A model generated the notes under the pieces. It did no database searches. It was not told the DNA's origin and saw only the letters and a list, made by a program, of their open reading frames with translations. 64,000 nt of DNA from Serpula lacrymans var. lacrymans S7.9 (Eukaryota > Basidiomycota > Agaricomycetes > Boletales > Serpulaceae). Within the stretch, counting starts at the first letter, position 1, and each line of letters opens with the position of its first letter. The position numbers were made by a program, and so were the translations under genes. Shown piece after piece: positions 30,367 through 43,459 of this stretch. The stretch spans positions 2,105,968 to 2,169,967 of the forward strand of contig NW_006763293.1 in NCBI RefSeq assembly GCF_000218685.1. The letters are read 5' to 3'.

Positions 30367-33300
30367 GCACGGACTCTCTGACCAGTAAGCACGGTTCGGA
30401 AAATGTATTTGTAACTGATAAATCGAAACATGTTTCCCAAAACCTACGTGCCAAGAAATACGCTAAGCCACACTCAGCAGAATGGTTGGCTCGACAAATT
30501 AAAGACCAGAAAGAAGAAAGAGCCAAAGCATTGGTTCGGAACTGGGCCTCACCCCAGTGTTACCCACATATCATGACGGATACAATCAATTTGCTCAAGC
30601 AGCACGATGAAGATTACATCGTAGAGCAGTTGAATGTGATCAAAGATTTCTCATCCCTTCCCCCGTCTCACCAACGCAAACTCTCGCTACAATGCCAATT
30701 ATCCACAATTGACGATCACCAAACGCATGTTATACCAGTTCTGATATATTCGGGATGCACAGACTCCATCATTGATGAAGCCTTTGTTCGGCAACACAAC
30801 ATTTCCACGAGGCCACTTCCAACTTGTGTTATCGTTTCAAATGCAGATGGAACCAAAAATCGCACTGGACCTCTGACAGAATATGTGACACTTCGCCTAA
30901 CTGTGGCGGGTCGTACGGAATTAATGGATTTCCTGGTTACTGGACAGAGAGAGACCAGAATTTTATTAGGACACGACTGGCTACAACGCACAAATCCCGA
31001 CATCAACTGGCAAACAAACACTATCACGTACCCTTCTGATGATACGGAGTATCACCCTGAAGACGGAGATAGAGTCATCGCTGTAGACTTACAGAGCAGG
31101 ATTGACAAAATTTCTGTTGAAAGCAACATATCTCAGACCAAAAGCCAGCAGATTGCAGAAGAATCAGAACGAGCAAAGTCAACACTCACGTTCAGAGACG
31201 TTGTTCCCCCATCTTATCATCGTTTTGAGCCAGTATTCACGAAAGTGTCATTTGATAAACTACCCCCACGACGAGTCTGGGACCACGCAATTGAACTTCT
31301 GCCAGAAGCCAAAGGTCTAGACTGTAAAACATATCCACTTAACCGCAATGAACAGATCCATCTTGACGAGTTCTTAAAAGAAAACCTGGAGACAGGGAGG
31401 ATTAGAGTGTCAAAATCCCCTTATGCATCCCCGTTCTTCTTTATCAAGAAAAAGGATGGATCTCTCAGACCAGTACAAGACTACCGGAAACTCAATGCCC
31501 TTACGATCAAAAACTGATATACATTACCCCTCATTTCAGAATTGATAAACCGGCTCAAAGGTGCTAGATTCTTCACCAAGCTGGATGTCCGTTGGGGATA
31601 TAATAATGTTTGAATCAAAGAAGGAGATGAGCACAAAGCCGCCTTCAGAACTAATAGAGGATTGTTCGAACCTCTAGTTATGTTCTTCGGACTTACGAAC
31701 TCCCCAGCCACCGTTCAAACAATGATGGATCAACTTCTCCGAGACCTGATCAACGAAGGATCTGTCATCGTATACCTGGACGATATTATGATATTCACTG
31801 ATTTGCTAGAAGAACATAGGAAGATTGTATCCAAAGTTCTTCAGATACTTGCAGACAATCAGCTATATCTCAAACCAGAGAAATGCGAGTTTGAGAAGAA
31901 AGAGGTCGAATATCTGGGAATGATCATCTCTCATGATACAATTTGCATGGACCCGTTAAAGGTACAAGCAGTCGCAGAATGGCCGATACCACGCACAAAG
32001 AAGGAGTTACAGTCGTTCCTAGGATTTTCAAACTTTTCCAGACGATTTATCAGAGACTATGGAAAAATTGCAAAACCACTAACAATTCTCACCGGTAAAG
32101 TAGATTGGGAGTGGGCCGAGGACCAACAACAAGCATTCAATGTTCTCAAAAGAACAATCACCACCTCGCCTACGCTCACAATCTCTAATGATGAAGATCC
32201 ATTCAAGGTTGAGTGCGACGCCTCCAATTACGCCACAGGAGCGGTATTATCCCAGCAGCAAGAAGGAAAATGGAGACCGGTCGCATTCCTATCAAAGTCA
32301 ATGAACCCTGCAGAAAGAAATTATGCTATCTGGGATAAAGAGATGCTAGCGGTAATGCATGCGTTAGAAGAATGGCGACATCTCCTTATGGGAGCTAAAC
32401 ACCAGTTCACCATCTTCACTGACCATCAGAACCTCACCTACTTCCGAGACCCCCAGAAGGTAAACAGACGACAGGCTAGGTGGATGGACACGCTAGCCAG
32501 ATACAATTTCAAATTAGAGCATGTAAAAGGCTCAGCAAACACAAAGGCGGACCTACTTAGTCAAAGAGTAGACCATCCGAGAGGCGAGAGAGACAATGAA
32601 GGACAGGTCCTTCTACCTCAACTCGCGGAAGCAAACATTCATACTATGGAAGATGCGTTAGAAGAACACTACCTGGACGAGCTGCTAGCTTCGCAGCACA
32701 AACTAGATGATTACGTTATAAAGAAGTTGAAAGACGATCCAGAGATTTGGAAGAAACGAGACGGAATCATCTGGATAGGAAACGAGAAAGAGGATGAATT
32801 GACATCAGGGTCATTCAAAAACAACATCTATGTACCCAAAGACCCAAAGTTAAGGGCACATATTATCGAAGAAAAACATGACACCAGCCTCAGTGGACAT
32901 CCAGGCGAAAGAAAGACGTACGAAGGAGTAAACCGATCCTTCTGGTGGCCTAGCCTCAGGAGGGATATCAGGAAATATGTTGCAGAATGTGAGATATGTC
33001 AGAGAACAAAGTCGCATCGCCAAAAACTGCATGCTCCCCTCCATCCCAACCCAATCCCTGATCGCCCTTGGCAGATAATCACGACGGATCTTATTGGAGC
33101 ACTGCCAGAGTCGAACAGATACGACGCAATCCAAGTTTTTGTTGACAGATTCTCTAAAATGGCTCACTTTGTACCAACACACGTCACTCTTGATTTGTTA
33201 GGCTACGCCAAACAACTGCGAGATTCAGTCATACGGCTACACGGTATTTCGGAAAAAATCATATCGGACAGAGGACCTCAGTTCATGTCAAACTTCACCA

Positions 33301-34277
33301 AGGATTTCTATCAAACCCTTGGGATTGAACCCGGTCTATCAACAGGTTACCACCCCCAAACTGATGGGCAATCTGAACGAATCAATCAAGATCTGGAACA
33401 CTACCTGCGCACGTTCATCAATCACCGACAAGACAACTGGGCTGATTGGCTAGCCATTGCCGAATTTACATACAACAATCACCTTCACTCCACAACCAAT
33501 CAGACCCCCTTCTTCGTAAATTATGGTTCTCACCCTCACAAAGGGACCGGTCAGAAGCCTTCCGGACGCTCGCAAGCTGCCAAAGAGTTCGCAACTTCTA
33601 TGACAAAACTACATGAGCAGATTCGGCAATCACTGCTGCTCGCTAATCAAAATCTTAAGAAGTATTACGACCGAAAACGCACGGAAGCACAAGAGTATCA
33701 AAAGGGAGATAAGGTGTGGTTAGAAAGTACGCATATCTCCACCGATCGGCCAATGAAGAAACTAGATGACAAGTGATTCAGCCCGTTCACGGTGAAAGCA
33801 AAAATTGGCCCATCAGCCTATCTCCTTGATGTCCCTAGATCATGGAAGGCGATCCATCCCGTGTTCAACAAAATACTATTGTCACCGTATCACGCGCCGG
33901 AATTTCCCAATCAACCTTGTACCTCGAAACCTCCGCCGATTCAAGTAGATAGCGCTGTCGAATGCGAAGCCGAAGAAATCATCGCTTCGCGACCTACTAA
34001 ACTAAAAGGGGTCAAGCTTGACTACTTCGTCCATTGGAAAGGATATCCGATCACGGAAAGGACATGGGAACCTGATCATCACCTAAGGAATTCTCCCTCG
34101 CTCATCTCCACCTTTCATCGCAAACACCCTGCTGCCCCACGTGTAATCGCTGCTGCCGCTTTACAATTCCGCCCTTACAAAAATTTCACCACTACTACCG
34201 AAAAACCCCGCCTCTTCGACTGGATCACAAACCGCTTCACGGACTGCAGCGTTAAGATTCTTGGGACAAGAATATAA
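30367..34277 (+). pseudogene. pol: Gypsy2 pol, copy 2
   Basis: Same domain order as the nested copy: protease (here VLIYSGCTDS, active-site Asp replaced by Tyr), RT (FFGLTNSPATVQ, YLDDIMIFTD), RNase H, integrase and chromodomain (DYFVHWKGYPITERTWEPDHH). TGA stops occur at 31,515, 31,611 and 33,774; the rest of the RT-integrase frame is open over 700 codons. It ends at 34,277, followed by polypurine AAAAGGGGGGGG. Confidence 0.9.
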
Positions 34278-34290
34278 AAGGGGGGGGTAA

Positions 34291-34963
34291 TGTAAGGACC
34301 ATTTTATTATTTTCTTATCTTCTCTATGTCTTGGTTCTCGAACGCTTTTCCTATTACACCTCTGGCTCTAGGGCTAGAGGTATCATTTGCCATATTACTT
34401 CTCATAGCCCTCACAGGCTTTCTTAACCACTGTTACCACTTTATATCACAGATCAGAGACTGGGTATCACTCCCAGCCAGCCAGCACAATGGGTAGGGAC
34501 TGGTAGTAGGCATCTCGCCAACCAGCTCCAAGCCCCATTAAGGCCTGGATATACTAATAAACACTTTGATCAGGATCGGTTCCTGAACACGTGTAACAAA
34601 CATCTATTATTAGTACAAATCTCTCACCCGCTGATTAATCAAGCTAAAGTTGTACAATAGTTGTTCTCTTTTTCTTATTGGACGATTTATTCCTCAGACC
34701 ACTTTTTGTTTATTCTCCTTTCGGTCTGAGGGACGAACAGTTCACTATATAAAGCCTTACCTATTCATGTATCGTTCCTTAGTTTTCTATTACTGAATTT
34801 ACCCGCTTTACTCCTCAACCGAAACCCTTGAGCTTACATCCCAAGTCCTCTACTCGCTATGTTTACTAGCGTCTGTTGACCTCAAGCTCATCAAACCTCT
34901 TACTCCCTGCAAGTGCAGAAGGAGACAGGTTTCCTTTTTGTTATAGTTTATTGTTGCCTCACA
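34291..34963 (+). repeat. Gypsy2 3' LTR of copy 2
   Basis: 673 bp, TGTAAGG...CTCACA, diverged from the nested copy's LTR. It contains the TATATAAAG box (about 34,747) and a variant of the predicted start (TTAGTTTTCTATTAC). There is no left partner. Confidence 0.92.
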
Positions 34964-34965
34964 GC

Positions 34966-35335
34966 TTTATCCTCCACGGAGTCAGAGTACATTGGATTGA
35001 GCAATGCTGGACAACACCTTGCATGGCTTCGGACATTTTTTGAAGAAATTGGACATGCTCAAAATGGACCTACAACATTGCACTGTGACAATCAAGCAGC
35101 TATCATTCTTACACGAGATCCACAGTTCCGTGCTTGCACAAAACACATTCAACGGAAATATCATTTTATCCGAGATGACTTAGTATCAAAGGGAGAGGCA
35201 GTAATCAGATACGTTCCTACAGGAGATATGGTTGCAGACATTCTCACTAAACCCCTCACTCATGAAAAACACTGGAAATTCTCTAAAGCTATGGGACTAC
35301 GGTTGCACTCGAGTGGGAGTGACAAAACCGGATAA
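34966..35335 (+). pseudogene. Copia-type RNase H, C-terminal fragment
   Basis: Reads ALSSTESEYIGLSNAGQ, a CDNQAAIILTRDP motif, CTKHIQRKYHFIRD, and finally VPTGDMVADILTKPLTHEKH, the standard end of a Ty1/Copia polyprotein. It starts exactly at the Gypsy2 LTR edge, showing disruption by that insertion. The rest of the Copia pol is absent from the window. Confidence 0.92.
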
Positions 35336-35337
35336 AC

Positions 35338-35530
35338 CCGGTCTCTGCCGAAGCAGCCATTGTTCTCCATGGAGCATAGCCACCACTCCATGGAGTAACC
35401 ATTGTACTCCTAGGAGTCATTATACTGTAGCGAGTAGCACCTCTGACTATAAGTAGTAGGGGGTTTAGTATAGGAATACCTCAGTTGTTTCTATAGCCTC
35501 TCGGGCAGCGGCTGAGGTATGTTACATTAC
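35338..35530 (+). repeat. Probable Copia 3' LTR region with clustered palindromes
   Basis: Non-coding sequence directly after the Copia stop. It holds CTCCATGGAG (35,365-35,374), ACTCCATGGAGT (35,385-35,396) and ACTCCTAGGAGT (35,406-35,417), then a TATAA-like box and a TGTTACATTACA end. I infer an LTR from position; the paired LTR was not found. Confidence 0.4.
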
Positions 35531-35559
35531 ATTTATTAGAGATCACCTTAAACTAACAT

Positions 35560-36033
35560 CTATAGAGTTTGACTTAGAATTATTAGGACACTGTCCCAGT
35601 GTACAGCTATGGCCTTGATGTTCAAGTTGACCATCTCAGCCGCCTGTTCTGTTTGGTAAGCCCGATTATTTGTCGTGGTTAAGCTACTCACCTGAGTATT
35701 TCCCAAGGCAATGAGAGGGGTTACAATTAGTATAACTGGTGTTGTTGGTAAGTCCTCAACTCCATGTACTGGATTTGTGATTAATTCTTGAATTAACAGT
35801 AGCAGGCCATAGAAGACAGCCGTTTTGCCACCTCCTGTCGGGACGACCAGGAGCTGGGACACACTTGCTAGTGAGTGTATCCAGCTCTCAACCTGGTATT
35901 CTCGGGGCCCTGTTGACCAATGCTGGAGATTAGGATGGCCTTCAATAATCCCTGGGACAAGAGCTCGTCGTTCTTGTGAAAGCCATTGGTTTTGTTCAGG
36001 TCGTATAGCTGCTATGCCAGCATTACAATACAT
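35560..36033 (-). pseudogene. RecQ-like DEAD/DEAH helicase N-terminal fragment
   Basis: On the minus strand: REYQVESWIHSLASVSQLLV, Walker A VPTGGGKT, then VILIVTPLIALGNTQ. A short intron-like gap is followed by EQAAEMVNLNIKAIAV, the N-terminal RecA-lobe pattern of RecQ-type helicases that are abundant in basidiomycete repeats. Only motifs Q, I and Ia are present; the DEAH box and the second lobe are missing. Confidence 0.75.
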
Positions 36034-36207
36034 GTATCAATGTATCACGAGTATAGATTTTTTCGTCTGATTTCACTAAGTCCTTGCTCTATCTACGCAA
36101 TGCCAAATAGGCCGTTATAAGCCGATGTGTGCCGTGCGGTTTTCTCTCTACTTGAAACCACCGAACGGGGGCACCCACCAAATCAGCGTTATATTGGACT
36201 AGACTAG

Positions 36208-36254
36208 CCACCTCGTACCATGTGTCGGCTGCCCCGAATTTGAGAAACGTGGTG
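36208..36254. repeat. 47-bp dispersed repeat, copy 2
   Basis: Matches 8,864-8,910 (CCACCTCGTACCATGTGTCG...). It is the last repeat seen before the gene-dense part of the window. The 36,255-36,501 stretch upstream of the decarboxylase gene shows no coding sequence. Confidence 0.75.
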
Positions 36255-36501
36255 ATTGGGAATAGGCGTATGAGCCTGAGATGGAACCGACGATAGGGAC
36301 TTCGTCCCCCACCCTGAGGAACGTCGAGGAACTGACACGTTCCGCGTTCGGGGGTCGCGTGTACTTATTAATATCATGCATGTTTCTCCTCCAGTTTGGC
36401 AGTTCGCAAAAAGTCTGAGCGCTAGACCGAGATAGGGTCATTCCTTTCCCACATCTCCTCATCTCATCGATACCTAAATATACAGCTCCAGAGAGCACCC
36501 C

Positions 36502-38278
36502 ATGTCCGCCTCCCATCGATTGGCGGCAACGCGTCCACTCCGGATCGCCATGCACGCCCGACACGCACACGCCAACATCAACGTCGTCCACGCCTCCTCG
36601 GATGCAAACCCAGCGACAACGACGAAAAGCCCCCTCGTCGACGTCCACACCCACGTCTACCTCCCCCGCTACGCCGCAGAACTCCGCGCCCGAACCACCG
36701 CGCCGCGCATCCTCCCGCTCGTCAGTGCGAGTGGCGAGAGCGAGGAGAGGTTGTTGATCCTGGAGGGGGAGCCGAGTGAGGGGAGGCCTGTGGGCAAGCA
36801 GGTATGTCCCTCCCGCCCATCAACTTGAATGGCACCCCACGTTAATCGACTACTTTACTCTTCTTATTTTCCCTTTTTTTCGTGGTATCCACGAATCATT
36901 AATCATGGATGAATTGATAGTACTGGGATAGAGAGGAGAAGGTGCGGTTTATGGACAGGCATGGGATTGACATCTCTTTCGTCAGGTCAGTGCACTGGGT
37001 AGCATCATACGCGAAGCTTTTTTTTGACGCTGTTTTTTTCACTGCGCTTTTCTGCAACGACTTGAAACTGGTTTTTGACCGTGACGACTGACGCTTGCTT
37101 GGGTTTAACAGCTCTGCCAACCCATGGCTCGATTTCCTCCCCGCCTCCCGCGCCAGTACCCTCGCGAAAGAGCTCAACGAAGACCTCGAAGACTACTGCG
37201 CCTCCTCCCCCTCCCTCTCCCTCTCCATGTCCGTCTCCCCACCCTCCGCCTCGCCTCCACCCCCCCAACCCGTCGAAGCCCAACCGTCCCTCAAACGTCT
37301 CTACGGCTTCGGCCTCCTCCCCCTCGTCCCCTCCATCTCCCCCTCCTCCCTCCTCTCCGCCATCTCCCAACTCACCCTCCCCTCCCCCCAACATCCGCGG
37401 CGTCATCATGGGCACGCGAGGGCGTCGGGCCGCGGGGCTGGACGACGCCGCGCTCGAGCCCCGTCTGGGGACGCCCCTCGCGGCGCGCCAACCTCGTCGT
37501 CTTCTTGCACCCCCCACTACGGGCGTCGACGCAAAAGGGCGTTCGGGGGAGAGGGATAACGGGGCACCGTGTTGCCGCTCGCGCTGGGGTTTCCGTTTGA
37601 AACGACGATCGTGAGTGTCCCTCGTCTTCTCCTTCACCACGCCCCTCGGCCCTCGACCCTCGACCGTTTTTTTTGAACACTGACTACTATGTTTTTTGTT
37701 TTTTGTTTTTCGACTGACTGACTGACTGACACCGTCATTTCTTCCTCTCTCTCTCGCGCGCGATTCGGTTGTAGGCCATCACGCGCCTCATCCTCGCAGG
37801 CACCCTCGACCGCCACCCCTCCCTCCGCATCCTCCTCGCCCACTCCGGCGGCGCCCTCCCCCAGCTGTCCTCCCGCCTAGCCTCCTGCATCGACCACGAC
37901 CCCATCGTCGCATCGCGGCTTCAACACGACGCGCGACACTACCTCGGAAGGCTCTACTACGACGCGGTGGCGTACGGGCCTGAGGAGCTGCGGTTCGTGG
38001 GGGACGTCGTCGCGCGTGCTCCTGCGTATCGTCGGGGTGCAAGGACGGGGGAAAGTGAGGATGGGAGCGACGGGGACGAGGGGAGTGTTGGTGGTACCGG
38101 GAGTGGGAGGCTGTTGTTCGGCACTGATCACCCGTTCTTCCCCCCGCTGAATAGGACTGATCAGTGGAAGAGTGTGGTGGACAATCTGGATGCTATCGAC
38201 CAGGTGAGCGGATGGGAGGATGGCGAGAAGGAGGCTGTGAGGGGGCAGAACGCGCTGAGGCTCTTTGGGTTGGTCTGA
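36502..38278 (+). CDS. ACMSD-superfamily amidohydrolase, isoorotate decarboxylase-like
   Basis: Metal-dependent decarboxylase of the amidohydrolase/ACMSD superfamily. Exons: 36,502-36,801, 36,921-36,985, 37,112-37,610, 37,775-38,278; introns are GT-AG and in phase. Signature segments are VDVHTHVYLPRY (HxH metal ligands), FMDRHGIDISFVSSANPWLD, NIRGVIMGTRG, FLHP followed by HYG, LLAHSGGALPQLSSR (His ligand) and LLFGTDHPFFPPL (Asp ligand). This pattern resembles fungal uracil-5-carboxylate (isoorotate) decarboxylase of thymine salvage more than bacterial ACMSD; which substrate it uses is inference. In exon 3, between 37,459 and 37,568, about eight single-base insertions in homopolymers break the frame although every frame-restored block matches the family. 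I suspect sequence error. It converges with the quinolinate phosphoribosyltransferase gene. Confidence 0.8.
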
Positions 38279-38413
38279 TTTGCACACGCGAGAGTAGTAC
38301 AACACATCTTTTTTCCGTTTTATATTTCAACATGTCAATAAAGATACAGAATATATAACTCGCGTCGCGACGACTTTGAAAAAAGGAGAAAGGAAAGAAA
38401 GGAAAGCAAGAAG

Positions 38414-39775
<1,362 letters not shown>

Positions 39776-40334
39776 GGGGTCGATGTGGATGGGAGAGGAA
39801 TTCGGAGCTGAGATGATGATTCAGAGCTTTTCAGGCTGTTATCTGGGTAATCAGTCCGAGTCATGTGCACGAATTTGGATTGACTGAAAGCATAATAAGG
39901 ACTAAGCATAATATGTTGGTGAGATCCATCCATCCAGCTGCAGAAGACGTTCTCATTCTAGTACATGTTCAAGTTGATTGTGTACGTACATAACATGGAA
40001 ATTTAGTGATCGATTACCCACTCGCGAAGTTCGGCAATACCGTCCACTTTGCTGTTAAAATGATGTCGAATTGTCGACTTGTAACTCGTGTATCTTTCAC
40101 ACATTTCAGCAATCTCAGAAAACACGATTAAATTGACGCATGGAAATGCAAGTAGGTATCTAGGGATCTACAGTGTAAAGTGCAAATGTCGAACTAGAGA
40201 GGCGAATTACCAAAATTAACCTCAAAGAGTGTCAATATGAAGGGAGCCGAATAGAACCATAAAAATGAGATGAAAGCCAAGGATCCTCCATCACGAACGT
40301 CCGTAATCGTCACGCGAATGTCCGTTCATATTTT

Positions 40335-41018
40335 TCAAACAACAAGGGCGGTCAGCAAGGCAACAGATGCCAAGAACCCAGCCTGCATGTTCATATTCTG
40401 GGCTGCACCGTTGGTACCTGTGGGTTTGGTACTGGTGTCCGAGGAAGTGGTGGTGCCAGCAGAGTTGGAGGAAGTCGGAGTGATGACTGGGTAAGTCACG
40501 GTGTTGCTAATGATGCGAGTGAGAATAGAATGACAAGAAGGTTGTGATTAGACTCACGTCGATGATTGCGAAGAGCTGGACGAGGTAGTGGAACCACTTG
40601 AAGAAGAGGCCGCAGTGATGCTGAACTGGTTGGATTGTGCTAGGAGGCTGTCAAGATGCTCGCTGTCGGTAGCGAGGTTGACCTGGAAGCCATCTCCAGT
40701 AGGCCACCCGCCGCTTGGTGGGTTACAAACAATGCGACCAAGGGTACCATCGACAAGAGCATCGAGGATTTGGTCGTTGAGAGGCATAACAGCGCGGTTC
40801 TACACGTGAATGTCAGCACACAGCCCAGGCCAACAATAGAATAGAAGTACTTGGTTAGTTAAGACGACCGTAAAGTTTGCTGGGTCTGTGTCGACACGCT
40901 GCCAGACCAAATAGTTTTGTGCACCCACAGTCCATCCCTGTGAGCTACTCGGAGAGCTGACGGAGTAAGCAGAGGCAAAGGCAACGAAAGAGAGAAACAA
41001 CGCGGTGAACGTGCGCAT
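40335..41018 (-). CDS. GPI-anchored Ser/Thr-rich protein with Kre9/Knh1-like N-terminal domain
   Basis: Exons (minus) 41,018-40,851, 40,799-40,558, 40,506-40,335; 193 aa. Residues 1-17 are a signal peptide (MRTFTALFLSFVAFASA). The mature N-terminus (YSVSSPSSSQGWTVGAQNYL, then TDPANFTVVLTN) and the C-terminal part of the domain (SEHLDSLLAQSNQFSI) match the small beta-sandwich found in Kre9/Knh1 and in Ser-Thr-rich GPI proteins. A Ser/Thr linker follows, then a GPI-type tail: a small-residue site (GTNGAAQN) followed by a hydrophobic end (GFLASVALLTALVV). Expected at the plasma membrane or cell wall. The 39,776-40,334 and 41,019-41,842 spacers contain no gene I can support. Confidence 0.85.
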
Positions 41019-41842
41019 GATGGACTATAACTCGACGACGTTGTGGTTGAAGACGAAGGACAGAGGAGTAAAACAAAACTGAAAAGCTGACTTTTAAACC
41101 TTTTTATATGAAGGGGTGTTGAAGAAGCACGACGGGCATTTTGAGCAAGAAACCAGACTAATTGGCGTCCGAAGACACGAGGCGAAGTAGCTTCCGTCGA
41201 TTTCCCACGCGCTACCCCTCGCCGCCTTCAACCCGGCCAAGTCCAGACACCTTTGACGCCCGGTGGCTCTTATCTGCACGTCTCTGGCTAAGTTATCTTG
41301 CAAGCTTCATCCTAATTTTGCTGTCAGAAGTCATCCTCATGTCCTTGAGAGTTCGTCCGGACCTATTTGAGAGACGGAGCCGTCCATGGCAAATAGGCAT
41401 GGTCTTTAATAGATGGCTCGTTGTCCCCATAAGTATATCCCTTCTTGATGTTCAGTAGTTTCAACACCGAGCATCAGCCTCATCTTGATCATCGGACGTT
41501 CCTGAAACACGTCGACCACCGTATTTCCAATAGTTGGATTAGACCTCCTCATTGCGAGCTGCGCGGAAAGCATCGCCATAAGACTCGATCTGTTGCATTG
41601 CAAGGTGTATTCTCTCCGCCGAAGCGCTGCAAGGGAACCTTGAACAATCGACGTTATAGACACTGAGCAGCATAGCTCAAAGGCGTTACCATCAGACTTG
41701 CAGCCCAGGCACCAAGTCGATCTCTAAACGTCTTGGATTATGGCATTTCACTTACATTATTTACATTTCTGATATGACATGTCGATACTCCGGATTGCTG
41801 TAAGAAATGACAGGCTGCAAGTAAACTGATACAGCAAATAAG

Positions 41843-43208
41843 CTAGACACTTGCCAACATAGCTTCTGCGTCCACCCAAAGATCCTTCTGCCCCCAGATT
41901 TCAATTACAGCGGTGAGAATCATCCAGCATGATGAAGCGCTCATCAATTGTTGGCCGGACTGTGGACTGACATCTGTATCTCCTGTACTTCCTGTACATC
42001 TCACCCCTAACGCCTTGTCATTTTGCATAGATTCCTTTAGCAGTCCTAGACAGGCACGTGCGAGGTTTCGTAAGAGACTCATATCATCGGCAGATATGTG
42101 CTCTTCTATTTTGGATAATAAAGCAAACATCCAGCTTGCATGGCTTTCGGTCACCGCCAATGAAGGGGAATTAGGTTGGCTCAAATGTACGTTTATCCAA
42201 TGCGTAAAGTACATCAGAAGATGAAGAGACGTTCGCTGCAGACAAAGTGTTATAAGATGTTGCGTGCAGACACACGATGCGCTTACGTGGTCTATTCTCC
42301 GTAGCATAGTTGGGGTTGGTTCGCGGGGAGCGAGCCTCGGAGGTACGTCATGCTGCGAAATGGTTTGGGAAGGGGCCTCAACCCGATCGGAGACAGCTTC
42401 TTTCTGCTCTGTGGCCATATCGGGTCCTGGAGTACTTGAAGGCGCCGGCAGCGAATCGACGACATCATCTGCAGCAATTAATTCAACCTCCCCGTCCTCG
42501 TTAATCGCCCACGTTTCGTGAGGGGATATGCGGTCTTCCGTATCCTCAAGTTCTTCTTCGGAATCTGACTCAGCAAAAGCACGCATCTTGGTAGTCCCGC
42601 GCTTCTTCGGGGCGGTTCGTTTGGGTAACTTGGGAGGATCCCAGTCTGATTCGGGTTTCCCTGCCAGGAATGCCCACCACAAGTCCCTGGCTTTTTTGTC
42701 AGGCATGATTTTAGTTTTTGGGTTGACATGTTGCACGTGGATTGTGGGTTGGTTTACATTCTTCAGCACAAAATTAGAATATAATGTAGCAAATATGTTT
42801 GAGATCACGACACACTTTCTGAAAGTTTTTGAACCGACGTAAGAACACCTGCCGCCATTGATTTGATGGTAATGCATCTGCTGTTGTAGACGTCGGTGGA
42901 TGAGAGCCAGGGTCCGACTGCGGTGCAACCTCAGGAGGCTCAGGAAACTCATATGGATTGACTACCCTTGTTACGTGTGGAAGTTGACGGGCATCACGCC
43001 TGGGGCATAGAGAAGGTATCAGTGAACAAAGAAAGGTATAGACGGGGAGCGAATCGCACCGAACGGTGAATAGGTATTCTAGCCCATCCATCGGTTCCTT
43101 GTCAAAGCTGTCTGGAAGTCTGGCGACCGGTAATATCTGCTTTCCAAAAGACGGTTCATCCTCGTCAGAATAGTCCATTTCTTTCCAGTTTCGTTTGCGG
43201 CCATTCAT
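41843..43208 (-). CDS. Gemin2/SIP1-like SMN-complex protein
   Basis: Assembly factor that holds Sm proteins during snRNP biogenesis. Exons (minus) 43,208-43,060, 42,999-42,816, 42,760-42,287, 42,235-41,843; 399 aa, all junctions in phase. The ATG at 43,208 gives MNGRKRNWKEMDYSDEDEPS. The family hallmark MDGLEYLFTVRRDARQLPHV is assembled across intron 1. NQWRQVFLRRFKNFQK follows, then a long acidic, probably disordered insert (DSEEELEDTED). The helical C-terminal domain reads LMYFTHWINVHL, then SWMFALLSKIEEHIS, LRNLARACL and WMILTAVIEIWGQKDLW. The long linker makes it larger than human Gemin2. It shares a 251-bp divergent promoter region with the next gene. Confidence 0.88.
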
Positions 43209-43459
43209 GTTGAAGGAAGACAATGCCCTTGCTGAATCTACAGTGTCGTCAACGGTCGTCTGGACAAAGGTACCCGGCGGAGGTTTCCCAATGCCCGTGG
43301 GAACTAAATACTATATCTGCATCGCAAGCCATACAGCAATTTTTTGCTCAGGGGGTCCCAGCGTAACTACCTCCTGCCAGACTCAGATTGGTAGCAAATG
43401 GCCAGCTCGCAAGACCCATAGCTGATCTTCTATTTATTTTCTTCTCATTGCATTGCACC
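43209..43459. promoter_or_regulatory. Bidirectional promoter between Gemin2-like and DUF3245-like genes
   Basis: The 251 bp between two divergent start codons hold no ORF that fits either gene. It must contain both core promoters. I see no obvious TATA box. Confidence 0.5.

Larger units (their letters stand above)
28229..34963 (+). mobile_element. Second Gypsy2 copy, 5'-truncated, decayed
   Basis: Plus-strand copy collinear with 14,554-22,582 but starting inside ORF A at about 28,229 (equivalent to 21,311). It lacks the 5' LTR and leader start and keeps one LTR (34,291-34,963). Numerous C-to-T changes produce TGA stops (28,360, 29,037, 29,521, 31,515, 31,611, 33,774). The right edge abuts Copia coding sequence, so it inserted into a Copia element; the left counterpart is lost. 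Confidence 0.93.

Noticed and set aside
34913..34965. N-terminal extension of the Copia RNase H ORF
   Set aside because: This part is Gypsy2 LTR sequence; Copia homology starts at the LTR edge.
37005..38042. Gly/Arg-rich minus-strand ORFs opposite the decarboxylase
   Set aside because: GC-rich antisense shadows of a recognisable exon.
41406..41666. Overlapping ORFs on both strands upstream of the GPI protein gene
   Set aside because: Mutually exclusive, with no motif.
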